Below, piece by piece: positions 1 to 9,097 of a stretch of DNA of 64,000 nucleotides. The DNA comes from an uncultured Pelagibacteraceae bacterium (GTDB lineage Bacteria; Pseudomonadota; Alphaproteobacteria; Pelagibacterales; Pelagibacteraceae). Location: the NCBI GenBank assembly GCA_902555585.1, contig CACDSY010000004.1:167020-231019 (forward strand), in the 5' to 3' direction. Position 1 is the first letter of the stretch; each line of letters begins with the position of its first letter. Below the pieces are notes generated by a model. It searched no databases, was not told the origin of the DNA, and was given only the letters and a program-made list of their open reading frames with translations. A program made the translations under genes and the position numbers.

Positions 1-2
1 TC

Positions 3-350
3 AGTTATAAAAAAAATATAAATTTTGTTGGAAAAGAAGCATTATTAAAAATTAAAGATCAAAACCCCACAAAATCATTAGCTATGATGGTGTTGAAAGA
101 TAACAGACCTGGGGAACCTTTGTTACTTCATGAAGAACCAATTTACTTGGATGATAAAATAATTGGCAGAACAACATCAGGAAATTATTCATTTAATTTT
201 AAAAAAAATATTTCATTTGGTTATGTTAACTCTGGAAATACAATCGAAAATTTAATCAATAAAAACTTATCTATTGAAGTTGAAAAGAAAAAATATCCTG
301 TAACAATAATCAAAAAACCCTTAAATCAAAAAAATATAAAAGATATTTAA
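3..350 (+). CDS. GcvT-fold aminomethyltransferase-type protein, C-terminal part (5' end outside window)
   Basis: The frame is open from the first bases of the window, so this is the 3' end of a longer gene. About 115 residues are visible. They contain the phrase FVGKEALL near the start and later NRPGEPLLLHEEPIY and GRTTSGNYS, which is the pattern of the C-terminal barrel of GcvT and of GcvT domains fused to FAD enzymes such as dimethylglycine or sarcosine dehydrogenases. Such proteins pass a one-carbon unit to tetrahydrofolate. Whether this is a stand-alone GcvT or the tail of an FAD-dependent dehydrogenase cannot be told here. The TAA stop shares its last A with the ATG of the next gene, so the two are probably translated together. 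Confidence 0.75.
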   Translation, partial: SYKKNINFVGKEALLKIKDQNPTKSLAMMVLKDNRPGEPLLLHEEPIYLDDKIIGRTTSGNYSFNFKKNISFGYVNSGNTIENLINKNLSIEVEKKKYPVTIIKKPLNQKNIKDI

Positions 351-1141
351 TGTTAAAAATAATTTCAAAAAAAAATAGGGCTGCAGAAATTATTTGTAAT
401 CTTAACAAAATTGACAATAAGCAATTAAAAGAAATTAAGTCTACATTAGATAAGTATGGAATGATTTATTTTCCAAAACAAAAACTAAGTTCCAAGAATT
501 ATCTTAATTTTGCAAAAAAATTTGGTAAACCAGCTAATTATCCAAGATTGAAAGGCTTAAATAAAAAATACCCTCAAATAACTGTTGTACAACGTAAATC
601 TACTGACAAAGGGCCAAGCTTTGGGGAACAATTTCACACAGACTCCTCATATACAAAAAAACCTCCTAGATACACGATGTTACTTTCAAAACTAGTACCT
701 AAAAAAGGTGTTGCTAATACTGACTTTTCTTCGCAGTACTTAGCTTATGAAAAATTATCAAAAAATTATAAAAATAAGCTTAAAAAATTAAAAGGCATCT
801 ATTCTTCGCATGGACCAATATCAATTACAACAGTTGAGAGAGAAAAAGAAAAAGGAAAAATATCTAAAGAACTGATTTCCAGACATAAAATAATTAGAAC
901 TATTAAAAATAAAAAAACTATATACTGTAGCCCAGGGCACTTTTTAAAATTTAATACGCATATGACTAAACAAAAAAAAGAACTAAAGAAATTCTTATTC
1001 AATCATCAGACAAAAAAAACCTTTCAATATTCATTAGAATGGGAAAAAGATCAGCTTGCTATTTGGGATAATAGAGCCATGCTCCATCAGGCTACACCGT
1101 TTAAAGGTAATAGAATACTTCATAGAATAACAATACTTTAA
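350..1141 (+). CDS. TauD/TfdA-family Fe(II)/2-oxoglutarate-dependent dioxygenase
   Basis: The 263-residue protein matches the usual length of the TauD/TfdA family. The iron-binding facial triad is visible: His96-x-Asp98 in FHTDSSY and a distal His246 in NRAMLHQAT, followed by an Arg (about 259) likely to hold 2-oxoglutarate. Members hydroxylate small organic acids, sulfonates or modified amines with release of succinate and CO2. The substrate cannot be read from the sequence. The location directly behind a GcvT-domain gene, with a one-base TAATG overlap, suggests one-carbon or methylated-amine metabolism, which is inference. It is presumably cytoplasmic, with no signal peptide. Confidence 0.85.
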   Translation: MLKIISKKNRAAEIICNLNKIDNKQLKEIKSTLDKYGMIYFPKQKLSSKNYLNFAKKFGKPANYPRLKGLNKKYPQITVVQRKSTDKGPSFGEQFHTDSSYTKKPPRYTMLLSKLVPKKGVANTDFSSQYLAYEKLSKNYKNKLKKLKGIYSSHGPISITTVEREKEKGKISKELISRHKIIRTIKNKKTIYCSPGHFLKFNTHMTKQKKELKKFLFNHQTKKTFQYSLEWEKDQLAIWDNRAMLHQATPFKGNRILHRITIL

Positions 1142-1145
1142 TAAA

Positions 1146-2072
1146 ATGTATTCAATATTTCTTGGGTTAACACCTTTTATCTTTATCACACTATTTGGTT
1201 TTGTTTTTGGAAAACTTAAAATTTTTGATTTAGGTCATGCAAAAGTTTTAAATTTGTTTTTATTCTATGTAGCGGTCCCTGCCTTAATTATTAAATTTGT
1301 TGCTCAAAGTGAAATAGGCCAAGTTGATATAAAACAAATAGTTTCTTATTTTTTAATGCAAGGAAGTCTTGGGTTTTTAACATTTTTATTAACATCTAAG
1401 TTTTTTAAAAGACCTATTCCAGAATCTATTATATGGGCATTGATGGTAGCACTATCAAATCATGTAACATTATTATTACCTATTACAAAAATCTATTTTG
1501 GCACTGAAGTAATAACTCAAGTAACAAGTATAATATTAATGGATGGGGTTATTTTATTATCTGTAATTGCTTTTTTTTTAGAACTTACTACTAAAAAAAA
1601 TATTCGATTAACTGCATTTATAAAGAACATAGTTCTTAATCCAATGATATTTTCAATCTTAATTGGTCTTTTACTATTTGTGTTTAATATAAATATCGAT
1701 GATACGCCAATAGACTATATTCTTTCTGTATTAGCAGCTTGTGTTTCTCCTATAGGACTTTTTGCAATTGGTATCACATTATCCTTTTACACACATAAAG
1801 TTATTAATAAACTAACTGCTTCTATATCTATATTGAAATTAGTTGTTTCTCCAATCATCCTCTTGATAATTGGTTTCATTATATTTGATGTTGGACAACC
1901 TGAAAAAATTCCTGGTGCTTTTTTTGTTAGTGTTGCACCATGTGGTCATACAGCTGTAGTTTTATGTTCAGCCTATAATGTAAGTCCTGAAAATATAATA
2001 AAAGCTTTATTTATCTCAACTTTTGCATCATTTGCTACCATATTTTTTGCTATTCAATATTTAACAACTTAA
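1146..2072 (+). CDS. AEC-family (auxin efflux carrier / MdcF-like) membrane transporter
   Basis: The 308-residue protein is almost entirely hydrophobic with about ten predicted membrane segments, in the two five-helix halves typical of the AEC family. The central N-rich segment (LSNHVTLLLPI) and the C-terminal SVAPCGHTAVVLCSAYNV segment fit the family. AEC proteins move small organic acids such as malonate or malate, or related anions. It starts four bases after the dioxygenase and is probably in the same transcript, so it may carry the substrate or product of that pathway (inference). It converges on the minus-strand dehydrogenase gene with only one base between the stops. Confidence 0.85.
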   Translation: MYSIFLGLTPFIFITLFGFVFGKLKIFDLGHAKVLNLFLFYVAVPALIIKFVAQSEIGQVDIKQIVSYFLMQGSLGFLTFLLTSKFFKRPIPESIIWALMVALSNHVTLLLPITKIYFGTEVITQVTSIILMDGVILLSVIAFFLELTTKKNIRLTAFIKNIVLNPMIFSILIGLLLFVFNINIDDTPIDYILSVLAACVSPIGLFAIGITLSFYTHKVINKLTASISILKLVVSPIILLIIGFIIFDVGQPEKIPGAFFVSVAPCGHTAVVLCSAYNVSPENIIKALFISTFASFATIFFAIQYLTT

Positions 2073-2073
2073 G

Positions 2074-3141
2074 TTAATTAATATTATCTAAGATTTTATT
2101 AGCACATTCTTTTGTATTGCTATCACCATCTAGATCTTTAGTTCTATTTTGTTTTTCTAGCAAAGTTTTTTCGATTGAACTTACTATTCGTTTGGCAGCT
2201 TCTTTTTCGCCTAAATAATCTAACATCATCGCGCCAGACCAAATTTGACCTATTGGATTTGCAATACCTTTTCCAGCAATATCAGGTGCTGATCCATGAA
2301 CAGGCTCGAATAAAGAAGGATGTTTATTTGTTGGGTTAATATTTCCAGATGGAGCTATACCAATTGTTCCCGTACATGCTGGACCCAAATCAGATAAAAT
2401 ATCTCCAAATAAATTTGATGCTACTACAACATCAAACCACTCTGGTGTTAAAACAAATCTTGCAGCTAAAATATCGATATGAAACTGATCTGTTTTTATC
2501 TCAGGAAAATCTTTTTTATTTTCATAAAATCTTTGGTCCCAGTATGGCATTGTTATAGAAATACCATTTGATTTTGTGGCATTAGTTAATTTTTTTCTAT
2601 CTCTTGTTTTTGCTAATTCAAATGCAAATTTTTGAACTCTATCTATTCCATGTTTAGACATTATAGTTTCTTGTATAACAATTTCTCTTTCAGTATTTTG
2701 ATACATTTTTCCACCTACCGAAGAATATTCGCCCTCAGTATTTTCACGTACTATCATCATATCTATGTCGCCAGGTTTTTTATTTGCTAAGGGTGCATTT
2801 ACACCTTCAAATAATTTTACTGGCCTTAAATTGATAAATTGATCAAATTCTCTTCTAAACTGGAGTAGGGAACCCCATAAAGTTATATGATCTGGGTATT
2901 TATCTGGCATACCTACTGCACCAAAAAATATCGCATCATGATTACCAATTTGTTGTTTCCAATCATCAGGTAGCATTTTTCCATGCTTTTCATAATAATC
3001 GCACGATGAGAAATCAAATTCATCGATCTTTAATTTAAATTGATGCTGATTTGCTACTTCTTTAAGTATTTTTAAAGCTTCTGGAACAACTTCTTTTCCA
3101 ATTCCATCTCCTGCAATGGATGCAATCTTATACTCTTTCAT
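2074..3141 (-). CDS. D-malate/tartrate dehydrogenase-like enzyme (isocitrate/isopropylmalate dehydrogenase superfamily)
   Basis: The 355-residue length and the motifs GDGIGKEVVPE at the N terminus, LWGSLLQFRREFDQ near residue 90-105, and NLFGDILSDL followed by EPVHGSAPDIAGKGIANP identify a beta-decarboxylating dehydrogenase. The LWGSLLQFRREFDQ-NLRPV stretch is that of the tartrate/D-malate dehydrogenase branch (TtuC/DmlA) rather than LeuB or Icd. The reaction would be NAD-dependent oxidative decarboxylation of D-malate or a related hydroxy acid to pyruvate. Its stop lies one base from that of the AEC transporter, a family that can carry such acids. It is two bases downstream of guaC and likely co-transcribed. 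Confidence 0.85.
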   Translation of the reverse strand: MKEYKIASIAGDGIGKEVVPEALKILKEVANQHQFKLKIDEFDFSSCDYYEKHGKMLPDDWKQQIGNHDAIFFGAVGMPDKYPDHITLWGSLLQFRREFDQFINLRPVKLFEGVNAPLANKKPGDIDMMIVRENTEGEYSSVGGKMYQNTEREIVIQETIMSKHGIDRVQKFAFELAKTRDRKKLTNATKSNGISITMPYWDQRFYENKKDFPEIKTDQFHIDILAARFVLTPEWFDVVVASNLFGDILSDLGPACTGTIGIAPSGNINPTNKHPSLFEPVHGSAPDIAGKGIANPIGQIWSGAMMLDYLGEKEAAKRIVSSIEKTLLEKQNRTKDLDGDSNTKECANKILDNIN

Positions 3142-3143
3142 TT

Positions 3144-4178
3144 TTATTTTATGAAAGTATCGTTAAATTGTTTTGCAACTCTTACAAAAGTAGTACATTT
3201 ACTTAATTGTTTTAATGAAGGAGCACCTACATAAGTGCAACTGCTTCTAACACCACCTAGAATATCTTGAATTGTATCTTTTATTTTGCCTCTATATTTA
3301 ACTCTTACAGTTCTTCCTTCACTGCTTCTGTAATTTGATAATCCTCCATAATGCTTTTTATTTGCTGTTTCAGAACTTGAGCCGTAGAATTCAATATATT
3401 TTGAGCCGTTTGATTTAACTATTTTCCCTTTGCCTTCGTCGTGACCTGCAAACATTCCACCTAACATTACAAAATCTGCACCACCTCCAAAACCTTTTGC
3501 AACATCTCCAGGACATGTACATCCGCCATCTGCAATTATATGAGCTCCTAAACCATGGGCTGCATCAGCACATTCAATTACAGCACTTAATTGAGGGTAG
3601 CCAACTCCTGTTTGAATTCTTGTTGTACAAACACTTCCTGGACCAATCCCAACTTTTACAATATCTGCACCAGATAAAATAAGTTCTTGCGTCATGTCTG
3701 CAGTAACTACATTTCCAGCTATAATAGTTTTGGTAGGATATTTATCTCTTACAGATTTAAGAAATTTACTAAAGTATTCAGAATAACCATTGGCAACATC
3801 AATACAAATGAACTTTATAAATCCAAATTCTCTTAAAACTTTGTTTAAATTTTCAAAATCTTCTTTTTTAGTACCAATGCTAATAGCTATATTTTTATAA
3901 ATAGATTTAATTTTTTTAAATTGCTTTATTTTTTTTACATCATGTTGTTTAGTTAAACATGTAATCATGCCATATTCAGATAATTTCTCAGCTACTCCAA
4001 GCTCTCCGACCCCGTCCATATTTGCAGCCATTATTGGAATACCTGACCACTCATTTTTACTATATTTAAATCTGTATGTTCTTAAAAGATTTACATCTTT
4101 ACGACTTTGTAGCGTACTTCTTTTAGGTCTAAAAAGGACGTCTGAATAATCTAGTTTTAATTCTTCTTCAATTCTCAC
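3144..4178 (-). CDS. guaC: GMP reductase
   Basis: GuaC converts GMP to IMP using NADPH in purine salvage. The protein matches GuaC from its first residues ([22 protein letters not shown] in two parts), with [11 protein letters not shown], the catalytic-cysteine loop GPGSVCTTR, and [13 protein letters not shown]. The frame is open eight codons further up to a GTG at 4202, but the conserved N terminus begins at the GTG at 4178, which gives 344 residues, close to the family's usual length. I therefore choose the internal GTG. No CBS insert is present, which also separates it from IMP dehydrogenase. The start faces the divergent hydrolase gene at 4284. Confidence 0.93.
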   Translation of the reverse strand: MRIEEELKLDYSDVLFRPKRSTLQSRKDVNLLRTYRFKYSKNEWSGIPIMAANMDGVGELGVAEKLSEYGMITCLTKQHDVKKIKQFKKIKSIYKNIAISIGTKKEDFENLNKVLREFGFIKFICIDVANGYSEYFSKFLKSVRDKYPTKTIIAGNVVTADMTQELILSGADIVKVGIGPGSVCTTRIQTGVGYPQLSAVIECADAAHGLGAHIIADGGCTCPGDVAKGFGGGADFVMLGGMFAGHDEGKGKIVKSNGSKYIEFYGSSSETANKKHYGGLSNYRSSEGRTVRVKYRGKIKDTIQDILGGVRSSCTYVGAPSLKQLSKCTTFVRVAKQFNDTFIK

Positions 4179-4232
4179 AAATCCGAATTTATACAGGTGC
4201 ACAAAGTAAATTCAAATTAAATATTATTAATA

Positions 4233-4260
4233 TTGATACTAAGCTTTCATTAGTTATACT
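4233..4260 (+). promoter_or_regulatory. Probable sigma-70-type promoter for the hydrolase gene
   Basis: A TTGATA -35 box (4233-4238) is followed after 16 bases by TATACT (4255-4260). Each box differs from consensus at one position. Transcription would start near 4267, leaving a short leader before the ATG at 4284. It lies in the only gap between the divergent guaC and hydrolase genes. Confidence 0.6.
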
Positions 4261-4283
4261 TTGAAAAATTCATATTATTAAGC

Positions 4284-5162
4284 ATGTTTAATGGTTTTAA
4301 GTCAAAGTACGTAAAGGTAAAAAAGGGCAAGGTTTTTTGTAGAGTTGGTGGTAAAGGTCCACCATTACTTTTACTACACGGATATCCACAAACACATTTA
4401 ATGTGGCACAAAACAGCCCCTGAGTTATCTAAAAGATTTACAGTGGTTGCTGCAGATTTAAGAGGATATGGAAATAGTCTTGCTCCAGCATCAGATAGCA
4501 AACATTACAACTACTCAAAAAGAGAAATGGCAAGTGACATGAAACAGATGATGATAAAATTAGGGTTTAACAAATTTTTTGTTGCGGGACATGATAGAGG
4601 TGGAAGAGTTGCTCACAGGTTAGCAAGAGACCATAGAAAAAATATAATAGCTCTTAGTGTTTTAGATATTTGTCCAACATTAGATATGTACGAACTAACG
4701 ACGAGAGATTTCGCAAAAGCTTACTTTCATTGGTTTTTTTTAATTCAACCAAAATGGTTACCTGAGAAAATGATAATGAGCGATCCACGTAAATGGATGA
4801 AAAGTTGTTTAGATAAATGGTCAGGTAATCACAAATTTGGAAAAGTTGAAGAAAATTATTTAAAATGTTTCAAGCAACCAAAAAGAATTCATGGATCTTG
4901 TGAAGATTATAGAGCTTCTGCGACTATTGATTTAGATCATGACAAAAAAGATAGAAAGAAAAAACTAAATATTCCAGTCCAAGTGTTATGGGGAAGTAAG
5001 GGAGTAATTGGAAAGCAGTTCAAACCATTAAAAATTTGGCAAAGATATACTGAAAAAAAAGTTATAGGTTATCCTATAAACTCAGGTCACTTCATTCCAG
5101 AGCAAAATCCAAAGGCTACTATTAAACATTTAACTGATTTTTTTTTGAAGAAAATTAAGTAA
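4284..5162 (+). CDS. Alpha/beta hydrolase of the fluoroacetate/haloacetate dehalogenase family
   Basis: The 292-residue protein has an Asp nucleophile at 104 in the elbow GHDRGGR, an oxyanion-region HGYPQTH near 32-38, an acid Asp128 in LDICPT and a catalytic His269 in SGHFIPE. Arg105 and Arg108 after the nucleophile match the carboxylate-binding arginines of fluoroacetate dehalogenase, and His149-Trp150 match two of its halide-pocket residues. By my alignment from memory, the third pocket residue (Tyr219 in the Rhodopseudomonas enzyme) is Thr214 here. The fold and catalytic class are clear. Halide release from a haloacid is plausible, but the true substrate could be another short acid or ester. 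It appears monocistronic with its own promoter. Confidence 0.8.
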   Translation: MFNGFKSKYVKVKKGKVFCRVGGKGPPLLLLHGYPQTHLMWHKTAPELSKRFTVVAADLRGYGNSLAPASDSKHYNYSKREMASDMKQMMIKLGFNKFFVAGHDRGGRVAHRLARDHRKNIIALSVLDICPTLDMYELTTRDFAKAYFHWFFLIQPKWLPEKMIMSDPRKWMKSCLDKWSGNHKFGKVEENYLKCFKQPKRIHGSCEDYRASATIDLDHDKKDRKKKLNIPVQVLWGSKGVIGKQFKPLKIWQRYTEKKVIGYPINSGHFIPEQNPKATIKHLTDFFLKKIK

Positions 5163-5172
5163 TTAGCCTTAC

Positions 5173-5201
5173 TTGATGTGATCAATAATCGCGCATATCA
5201 T
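5173..5201 (+). promoter_or_regulatory. Candidate promoter for the tldD operon
   Basis: TTGATG (5173-5178), a 17-base spacer and TATCAT (5196-5201) sit in the 75-base gap before tldD. A start near 5208 would leave a leader of about 30 bases. Spacing is ideal and each box matches consensus at four or five positions. Confidence 0.45.
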
Positions 5202-5237
5202 TCTTGATAATATTAAATTCACCTTTAAATATTACTA

Positions 5238-6650
5238 ATGTCTTCTTTACTTAAAAATTCAGAATTAACTTCAGAAAAAGCAGATAGCATTGTTTCTGAA
5301 ACTCTAAATAATTGTGATGATGGTGAGCTTTATATAGAGGATACAAAATCTGAGACAATTGTATTAGATGATAACAAAATTAAAAGTTCAAATTATACAT
5401 CTGACTTAGGTTATGGTTTTAGAGCTGTAACAGGTGATACAGTCGCTTATTCTCATTCAAACGAAATTTCAGAAAAATCATTAAAAAATTCTAGCGAAAA
5501 TCTTAAGTCAACTTTAAAAAATAATAGCGGAACATATAATTCAGAAATTAAAAAAACTAATCAGAAGCTTTATAAAGACGTTGATCCAATTGAGAGCAAG
5601 TCAATGAAATCAAAAATAGAATTGCTGAACAATATGAATGAGTATGCCAGATCAAAAGATAGTTCAGTTAAACAAGTAACAGCAAGCCTTCTAGCAGAAA
5701 AGAAAAATGTTGAGATCATTAGATCTGGAGGAGAATTATTATCAGATAACAGACCTTTAGTTAGAATAAATATGTCAGTAATGGTTGAAAAGAATGGTAG
5801 AAAAGAAACTGGTGTTTTTGGTATTGGTGGAAGACAAGATTATGATGAATATCTTAAAAATGATAATTGGAAAAAAGTTTGTGATGAAGCTTTTAGAATT
5901 GCAAGTACAAATATAGAAAGCAAACCTTCTCTTGCAGGAGAAATGAAAGTTGTTCTAGGACCTGGTTGGCCTGCAATTTTAATTCATGAAGCTGTAGGTC
6001 ATGGACTAGAAGGTGATTTTAATAGAAAAAAAACTTCAGCTTTTCATGATTTAGTTGGTAAAAAAGTTGCGAGCGATGGAGTTACAATAATCGACGACGG
6101 AACATTAGATAATAGAAGAGGTAGTTTAAATATTGATGATGAAGGAACGCCAACAGAAAGAACAGTTTTAATTGAAAATGGTATCTTAAAAAATTTCATG
6201 CAAGATAGACTAAATGCAAGACTTATGAATACAAAATCAACAGGAAATGGAAGAAGAGAGAGCTATAAACACGTCGTGATGCCTAGAATGAGAAATACGA
6301 TAATGTTAGGTGGATCAAACACCCAAGAAGAAATGATTAAGTCAGTAGATAAAGGTATTTTTGCTGTAAGTTTTGGTGGTGGTCAAGTTGACATTACCTC
6401 TGGAAAATTCGTTTTTAACTGTACAGAAGCTTATGAGATTATAAATGGAAAAATTGGATCACCAATTAAAGGAGCTACTTTAATTGGTGATGGACCATCT
6501 TCATTAAAAGAAATTTTAATGGTTGGTAATGATATGATGTTAGATCCTGGCATTGGAACATGCGGTAAAGCTGGACAGGGTGTACCAGTGGGTGTTGGAC
6601 AACCATCTTTACTTATCAATAATATGACTGTTGGTGGAACTCAACTCTAA
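5238..6650 (+). CDS. tldD: Metalloprotease TldD
   Basis: TldD is the catalytic half of the TldD/TldE heterodimer, a zinc protease that trims unfolded or modified peptides in the cytoplasm and matures some microcins. The HExxxH zinc motif is visible as H250-E251-AVG-H255, followed by the conserved GLEGD, and a further conserved Cys lies near the C terminus in GIGTCGKAGQG. The length of 470 residues is close to E. coli TldD (481). It is followed five bases later by its partner tldE. No peptide substrate gene is recognisable nearby. Confidence 0.95.
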   Translation: MSSLLKNSELTSEKADSIVSETLNNCDDGELYIEDTKSETIVLDDNKIKSSNYTSDLGYGFRAVTGDTVAYSHSNEISEKSLKNSSENLKSTLKNNSGTYNSEIKKTNQKLYKDVDPIESKSMKSKIELLNNMNEYARSKDSSVKQVTASLLAEKKNVEIIRSGGELLSDNRPLVRINMSVMVEKNGRKETGVFGIGGRQDYDEYLKNDNWKKVCDEAFRIASTNIESKPSLAGEMKVVLGPGWPAILIHEAVGHGLEGDFNRKKTSAFHDLVGKKVASDGVTIIDDGTLDNRRGSLNIDDEGTPTERTVLIENGILKNFMQDRLNARLMNTKSTGNGRRESYKHVVMPRMRNTIMLGGSNTQEEMIKSVDKGIFAVSFGGGQVDITSGKFVFNCTEAYEIINGKIGSPIKGATLIGDGPSSLKEILMVGNDMMLDPGIGTCGKAGQGVPVGVGQPSLLINNMTVGGTQL

Positions 6651-6654
6651 TAAA

Positions 6655-7974
6655 ATGATTAAAGATCAAGAGTATCTAAAAAAAATTGCAGATATATGCC
6701 TTAGTAAATCAAAAAAATTAGGTTCATCTGATGCAAATATTTTAGTGCAAAGTTCTGTTTCTGAAAATGTAAATGTAAGGAATAAAAAACTTGATGGATC
6801 TGAAAGGTCTGAAAATCTTGGAGTAGTTCTTACAACTTATTTAGGTAAAAAAAAGTCCTCAATAGCCTCATCAAATCTTAAAGAAAAAAATTTAGATGAG
6901 CTAGTAAATAGATGCATTGAAACAATGAAGATTACACCTGAGGATGAATATAATTCATTACCAGATAAAGACCTCCATTTTAAAGGATTAAAAGACTTAG
7001 ACTTGTATGATGAAACTCATTTAAGCAATGAAGACAAGATTAATTATATAAAAGAGGCAGAAGAGGAAGCTTTTTCAAATGATAAAATAATTAATACTAA
7101 TGGATCTGGATTTGGTGAAAATAAATCAAATTTTTTATTAGCTAATTCAAATGGATTTGCTGATGGATATAAAACCTCACAATTTACTGCATATTGTGAA
7201 GTTGTTTCAAAAAGCAATGGAAGTATGGAGAGAGATTATGAATATACTAGTAAAAGATTTTACAGTGACATTTTGAAACCAAAACAACTTGGATCTATTG
7301 CAGCAGAGCATGCAGTAAAGAAATTAAATCCAAAAAAAATTAAAAGCGAAAAAATTAGCCTTATATTCGACAAAAGAATATCAAAAAACTTTCTTTCAAT
7401 CTTTGCTAGTGCCATTTCATCAAGCGCTATTGCAAAAGGGACTACATTTTTAAAGGACAAATTAAACCAAAAAATTTTCAATTCTGAAATAAATATACTT
7501 GATCATGGTGATATCAAAAAAGCTAATGGATCACGTTATTTTGATAGTGAAGGAATAGGTATAATTAATTTAGATTTAATTAAAAACGGAATACTTCAAG
7601 ATTATTTGATTGACACTTACAATGGAAAAAAAATTAACAGAAAGTCTAATGGAAGAGCAAGTGGTACAACAAATCTGTATTTTGAAAATGGATCTAAAAC
7701 TTTTAATGAGTTGATAAAATCAGAAAATAAACTTCTTTACATAAAAGAAACTATCGGACACGGTACAAATATTATTAACGGCGATTATTCTGTAGGTGCA
7801 TCTGGCATGATGATTGAGAATGGAGAGTTTTCATATCCAGTAAGTGAAATTACAATTGCTGGAAACTTAAATAATATTTTTAAAAATATAACTTTAGCCG
7901 ACGATTTGGAATTTAATTATGCAACGAATTCACCGACAATGATGGTTGAAGGTATGGTTGTAGGTGGAAAATAA
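6655..7974 (+). CDS. tldE: Metalloprotease subunit TldE (PmbA)
   Basis: The 439-residue protein belongs to the PmbA/TldE half of the family and lacks the HExxxH motif of TldD, as expected. Recognisable pieces are GSRYFDSEGIG, NGRASGTTNLYFENG and the C-terminal NSPTMMVEGMVVGG. The frame is also open upstream to a TTG at 6631 that overlaps tldD, but the ATG at 6655, five bases after the tldD stop, gives the better start. It works with TldD in one complex, and the adjacency supports that. Confidence 0.92.
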   Translation: MIKDQEYLKKIADICLSKSKKLGSSDANILVQSSVSENVNVRNKKLDGSERSENLGVVLTTYLGKKKSSIASSNLKEKNLDELVNRCIETMKITPEDEYNSLPDKDLHFKGLKDLDLYDETHLSNEDKINYIKEAEEEAFSNDKIINTNGSGFGENKSNFLLANSNGFADGYKTSQFTAYCEVVSKSNGSMERDYEYTSKRFYSDILKPKQLGSIAAEHAVKKLNPKKIKSEKISLIFDKRISKNFLSIFASAISSSAIAKGTTFLKDKLNQKIFNSEINILDHGDIKKANGSRYFDSEGIGIINLDLIKNGILQDYLIDTYNGKKINRKSNGRASGTTNLYFENGSKTFNELIKSENKLLYIKETIGHGTNIINGDYSVGASGMMIENGEFSYPVSEITIAGNLNNIFKNITLADDLEFNYATNSPTMMVEGMVVGGK

Positions 7975-7981
7975 TTTCTAA

Positions 7982-8530
7982 ATGAAAAAAATAATAACCA
8001 TTTTTTTTGCATTTTTTTTTATTACTAACTCATCAAACTCTAATGAACACGAAATAAGATTAAATAACTTATTTGAAAAATTAAAAATTCAAAACCACTC
8101 AATTGCAATTGATACAGAGATGAAAATTTGGGATATTTGGACAAAACACCCCACTAATCAAAATTTAACTTCTTTGCTATCAAGAGGAACGAAATTTATG
8201 AATCAAGAGCAATATTCAGTTGCTGTAGATATATTCACAACAGTAATTAAAAAAGATCCTAGTTGGGCAGAAGCGTGGAATAAAAGAGCAACTGTCTTTT
8301 ATTTAATGGGCAAATATCAAGATTCTCAAAATGATATAGACAAGGTATTAAAACTAGAGAAAAGACATTTTGGAGCATTATCAGGACAGGGTCTCGTTCA
8401 AATTAAGTTAAAAAATTACGAAAAGGCTTTGAAGAGTTATGAAAAAGTAAAAGAGATTTATCCGTCCATGAGGTCACCACAAATAATGATACCACAGATT
8501 AAAGAGTTGATTAAAAATCAATCTGTGTAA
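7982..8530 (+). CDS. Secreted tetratricopeptide-repeat protein
   Basis: An N-terminal signal peptide (about residues 1-20, MKK then a run of I and F, ending near NSSNS) precedes a helical domain with at least two TPR-like units: MNQEQYSVAVDIFTTVIKKD with SWAEAWNKRATVFYLMG, and the next unit around KYQDSQNDIDKVLKLEK. TPR domains mediate protein contacts, here presumably in the periplasm. The 182-residue protein has no enzymatic motif. It starts seven bases after tldE and abuts the next gene directly, so it belongs to the same operon. Its partner is unknown. Confidence 0.8.
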   Translation: MKKIITIFFAFFFITNSSNSNEHEIRLNNLFEKLKIQNHSIAIDTEMKIWDIWTKHPTNQNLTSLLSRGTKFMNQEQYSVAVDIFTTVIKKDPSWAEAWNKRATVFYLMGKYQDSQNDIDKVLKLEKRHFGALSGQGLVQIKLKNYEKALKSYEKVKEIYPSMRSPQIMIPQIKELIKNQSV

Positions 8531-9079
8531 ATGAAAAAACTGCTAATAATATTTTTTATCAATATTTTTGCAGTTAATTCTGCTTATTCTGTAGATGAAG
8601 TCCTTACTTCTTTAAAAGAGGGAGGAAAAATAATTTTTATTAGACATGCGCTTGCACCAGGGAATGGAGATCCAGAAAATTTTGACTTAAATGACTGTTC
8701 TACCCAAAGAAATTTAAGTCAAAGAGGAATTGAACAGTCAAAATTTATTGGAAGTATATTTATTAAAAACCAGATTAAAATTGAAAGTGTCTATTCAAGT
8801 GAATGGTGCAGATGTATAGATACAGCTAAATTTGCTTTTAAAAATTATCAAACATATAGCGCACTAAATTCTTTTTATGATATTAGATTTGAAGCAAATG
8901 AAGAGAGGCAAATAACTCAATTAAAAGAGTTTATTAATCAATGGAATGGTAAAGAAAATATAATTTTTGTTACTCATTTTGTTGTTATATCTTCAATGCT
9001 AAATATAGGGACTTCTTCAGGAGAAATAGTAATAACCGATAAGAATTTAAATATTATTGGATCAATTGATACTTTGTAA
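8531..9079 (+). CDS. Secreted histidine phosphatase family protein
   Basis: A signal peptide of about 20 residues ends near AYS. The catalytic RHA motif of the histidine (phosphoglycerate mutase-like) phosphatase superfamily is at Arg38-His39 in IIFIRHALAP, and a second histidine lies in VTHFVVISS near residue 149. The motif SSEWCRCIDTA matches the family's second arginine region. Members of this secreted branch remove phosphate from unknown substrates in the periplasm. The gene starts on the base after the TPR protein's stop. Length is 182 residues. Confidence 0.85.
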   Translation: MKKLLIIFFINIFAVNSAYSVDEVLTSLKEGGKIIFIRHALAPGNGDPENFDLNDCSTQRNLSQRGIEQSKFIGSIFIKNQIKIESVYSSEWCRCIDTAKFAFKNYQTYSALNSFYDIRFEANEERQITQLKEFINQWNGKENIIFVTHFVVISSMLNIGTSSGEIVITDKNLNIIGSIDTL

Positions 9080-9097
9080 TATATTAACTTAAGATTT

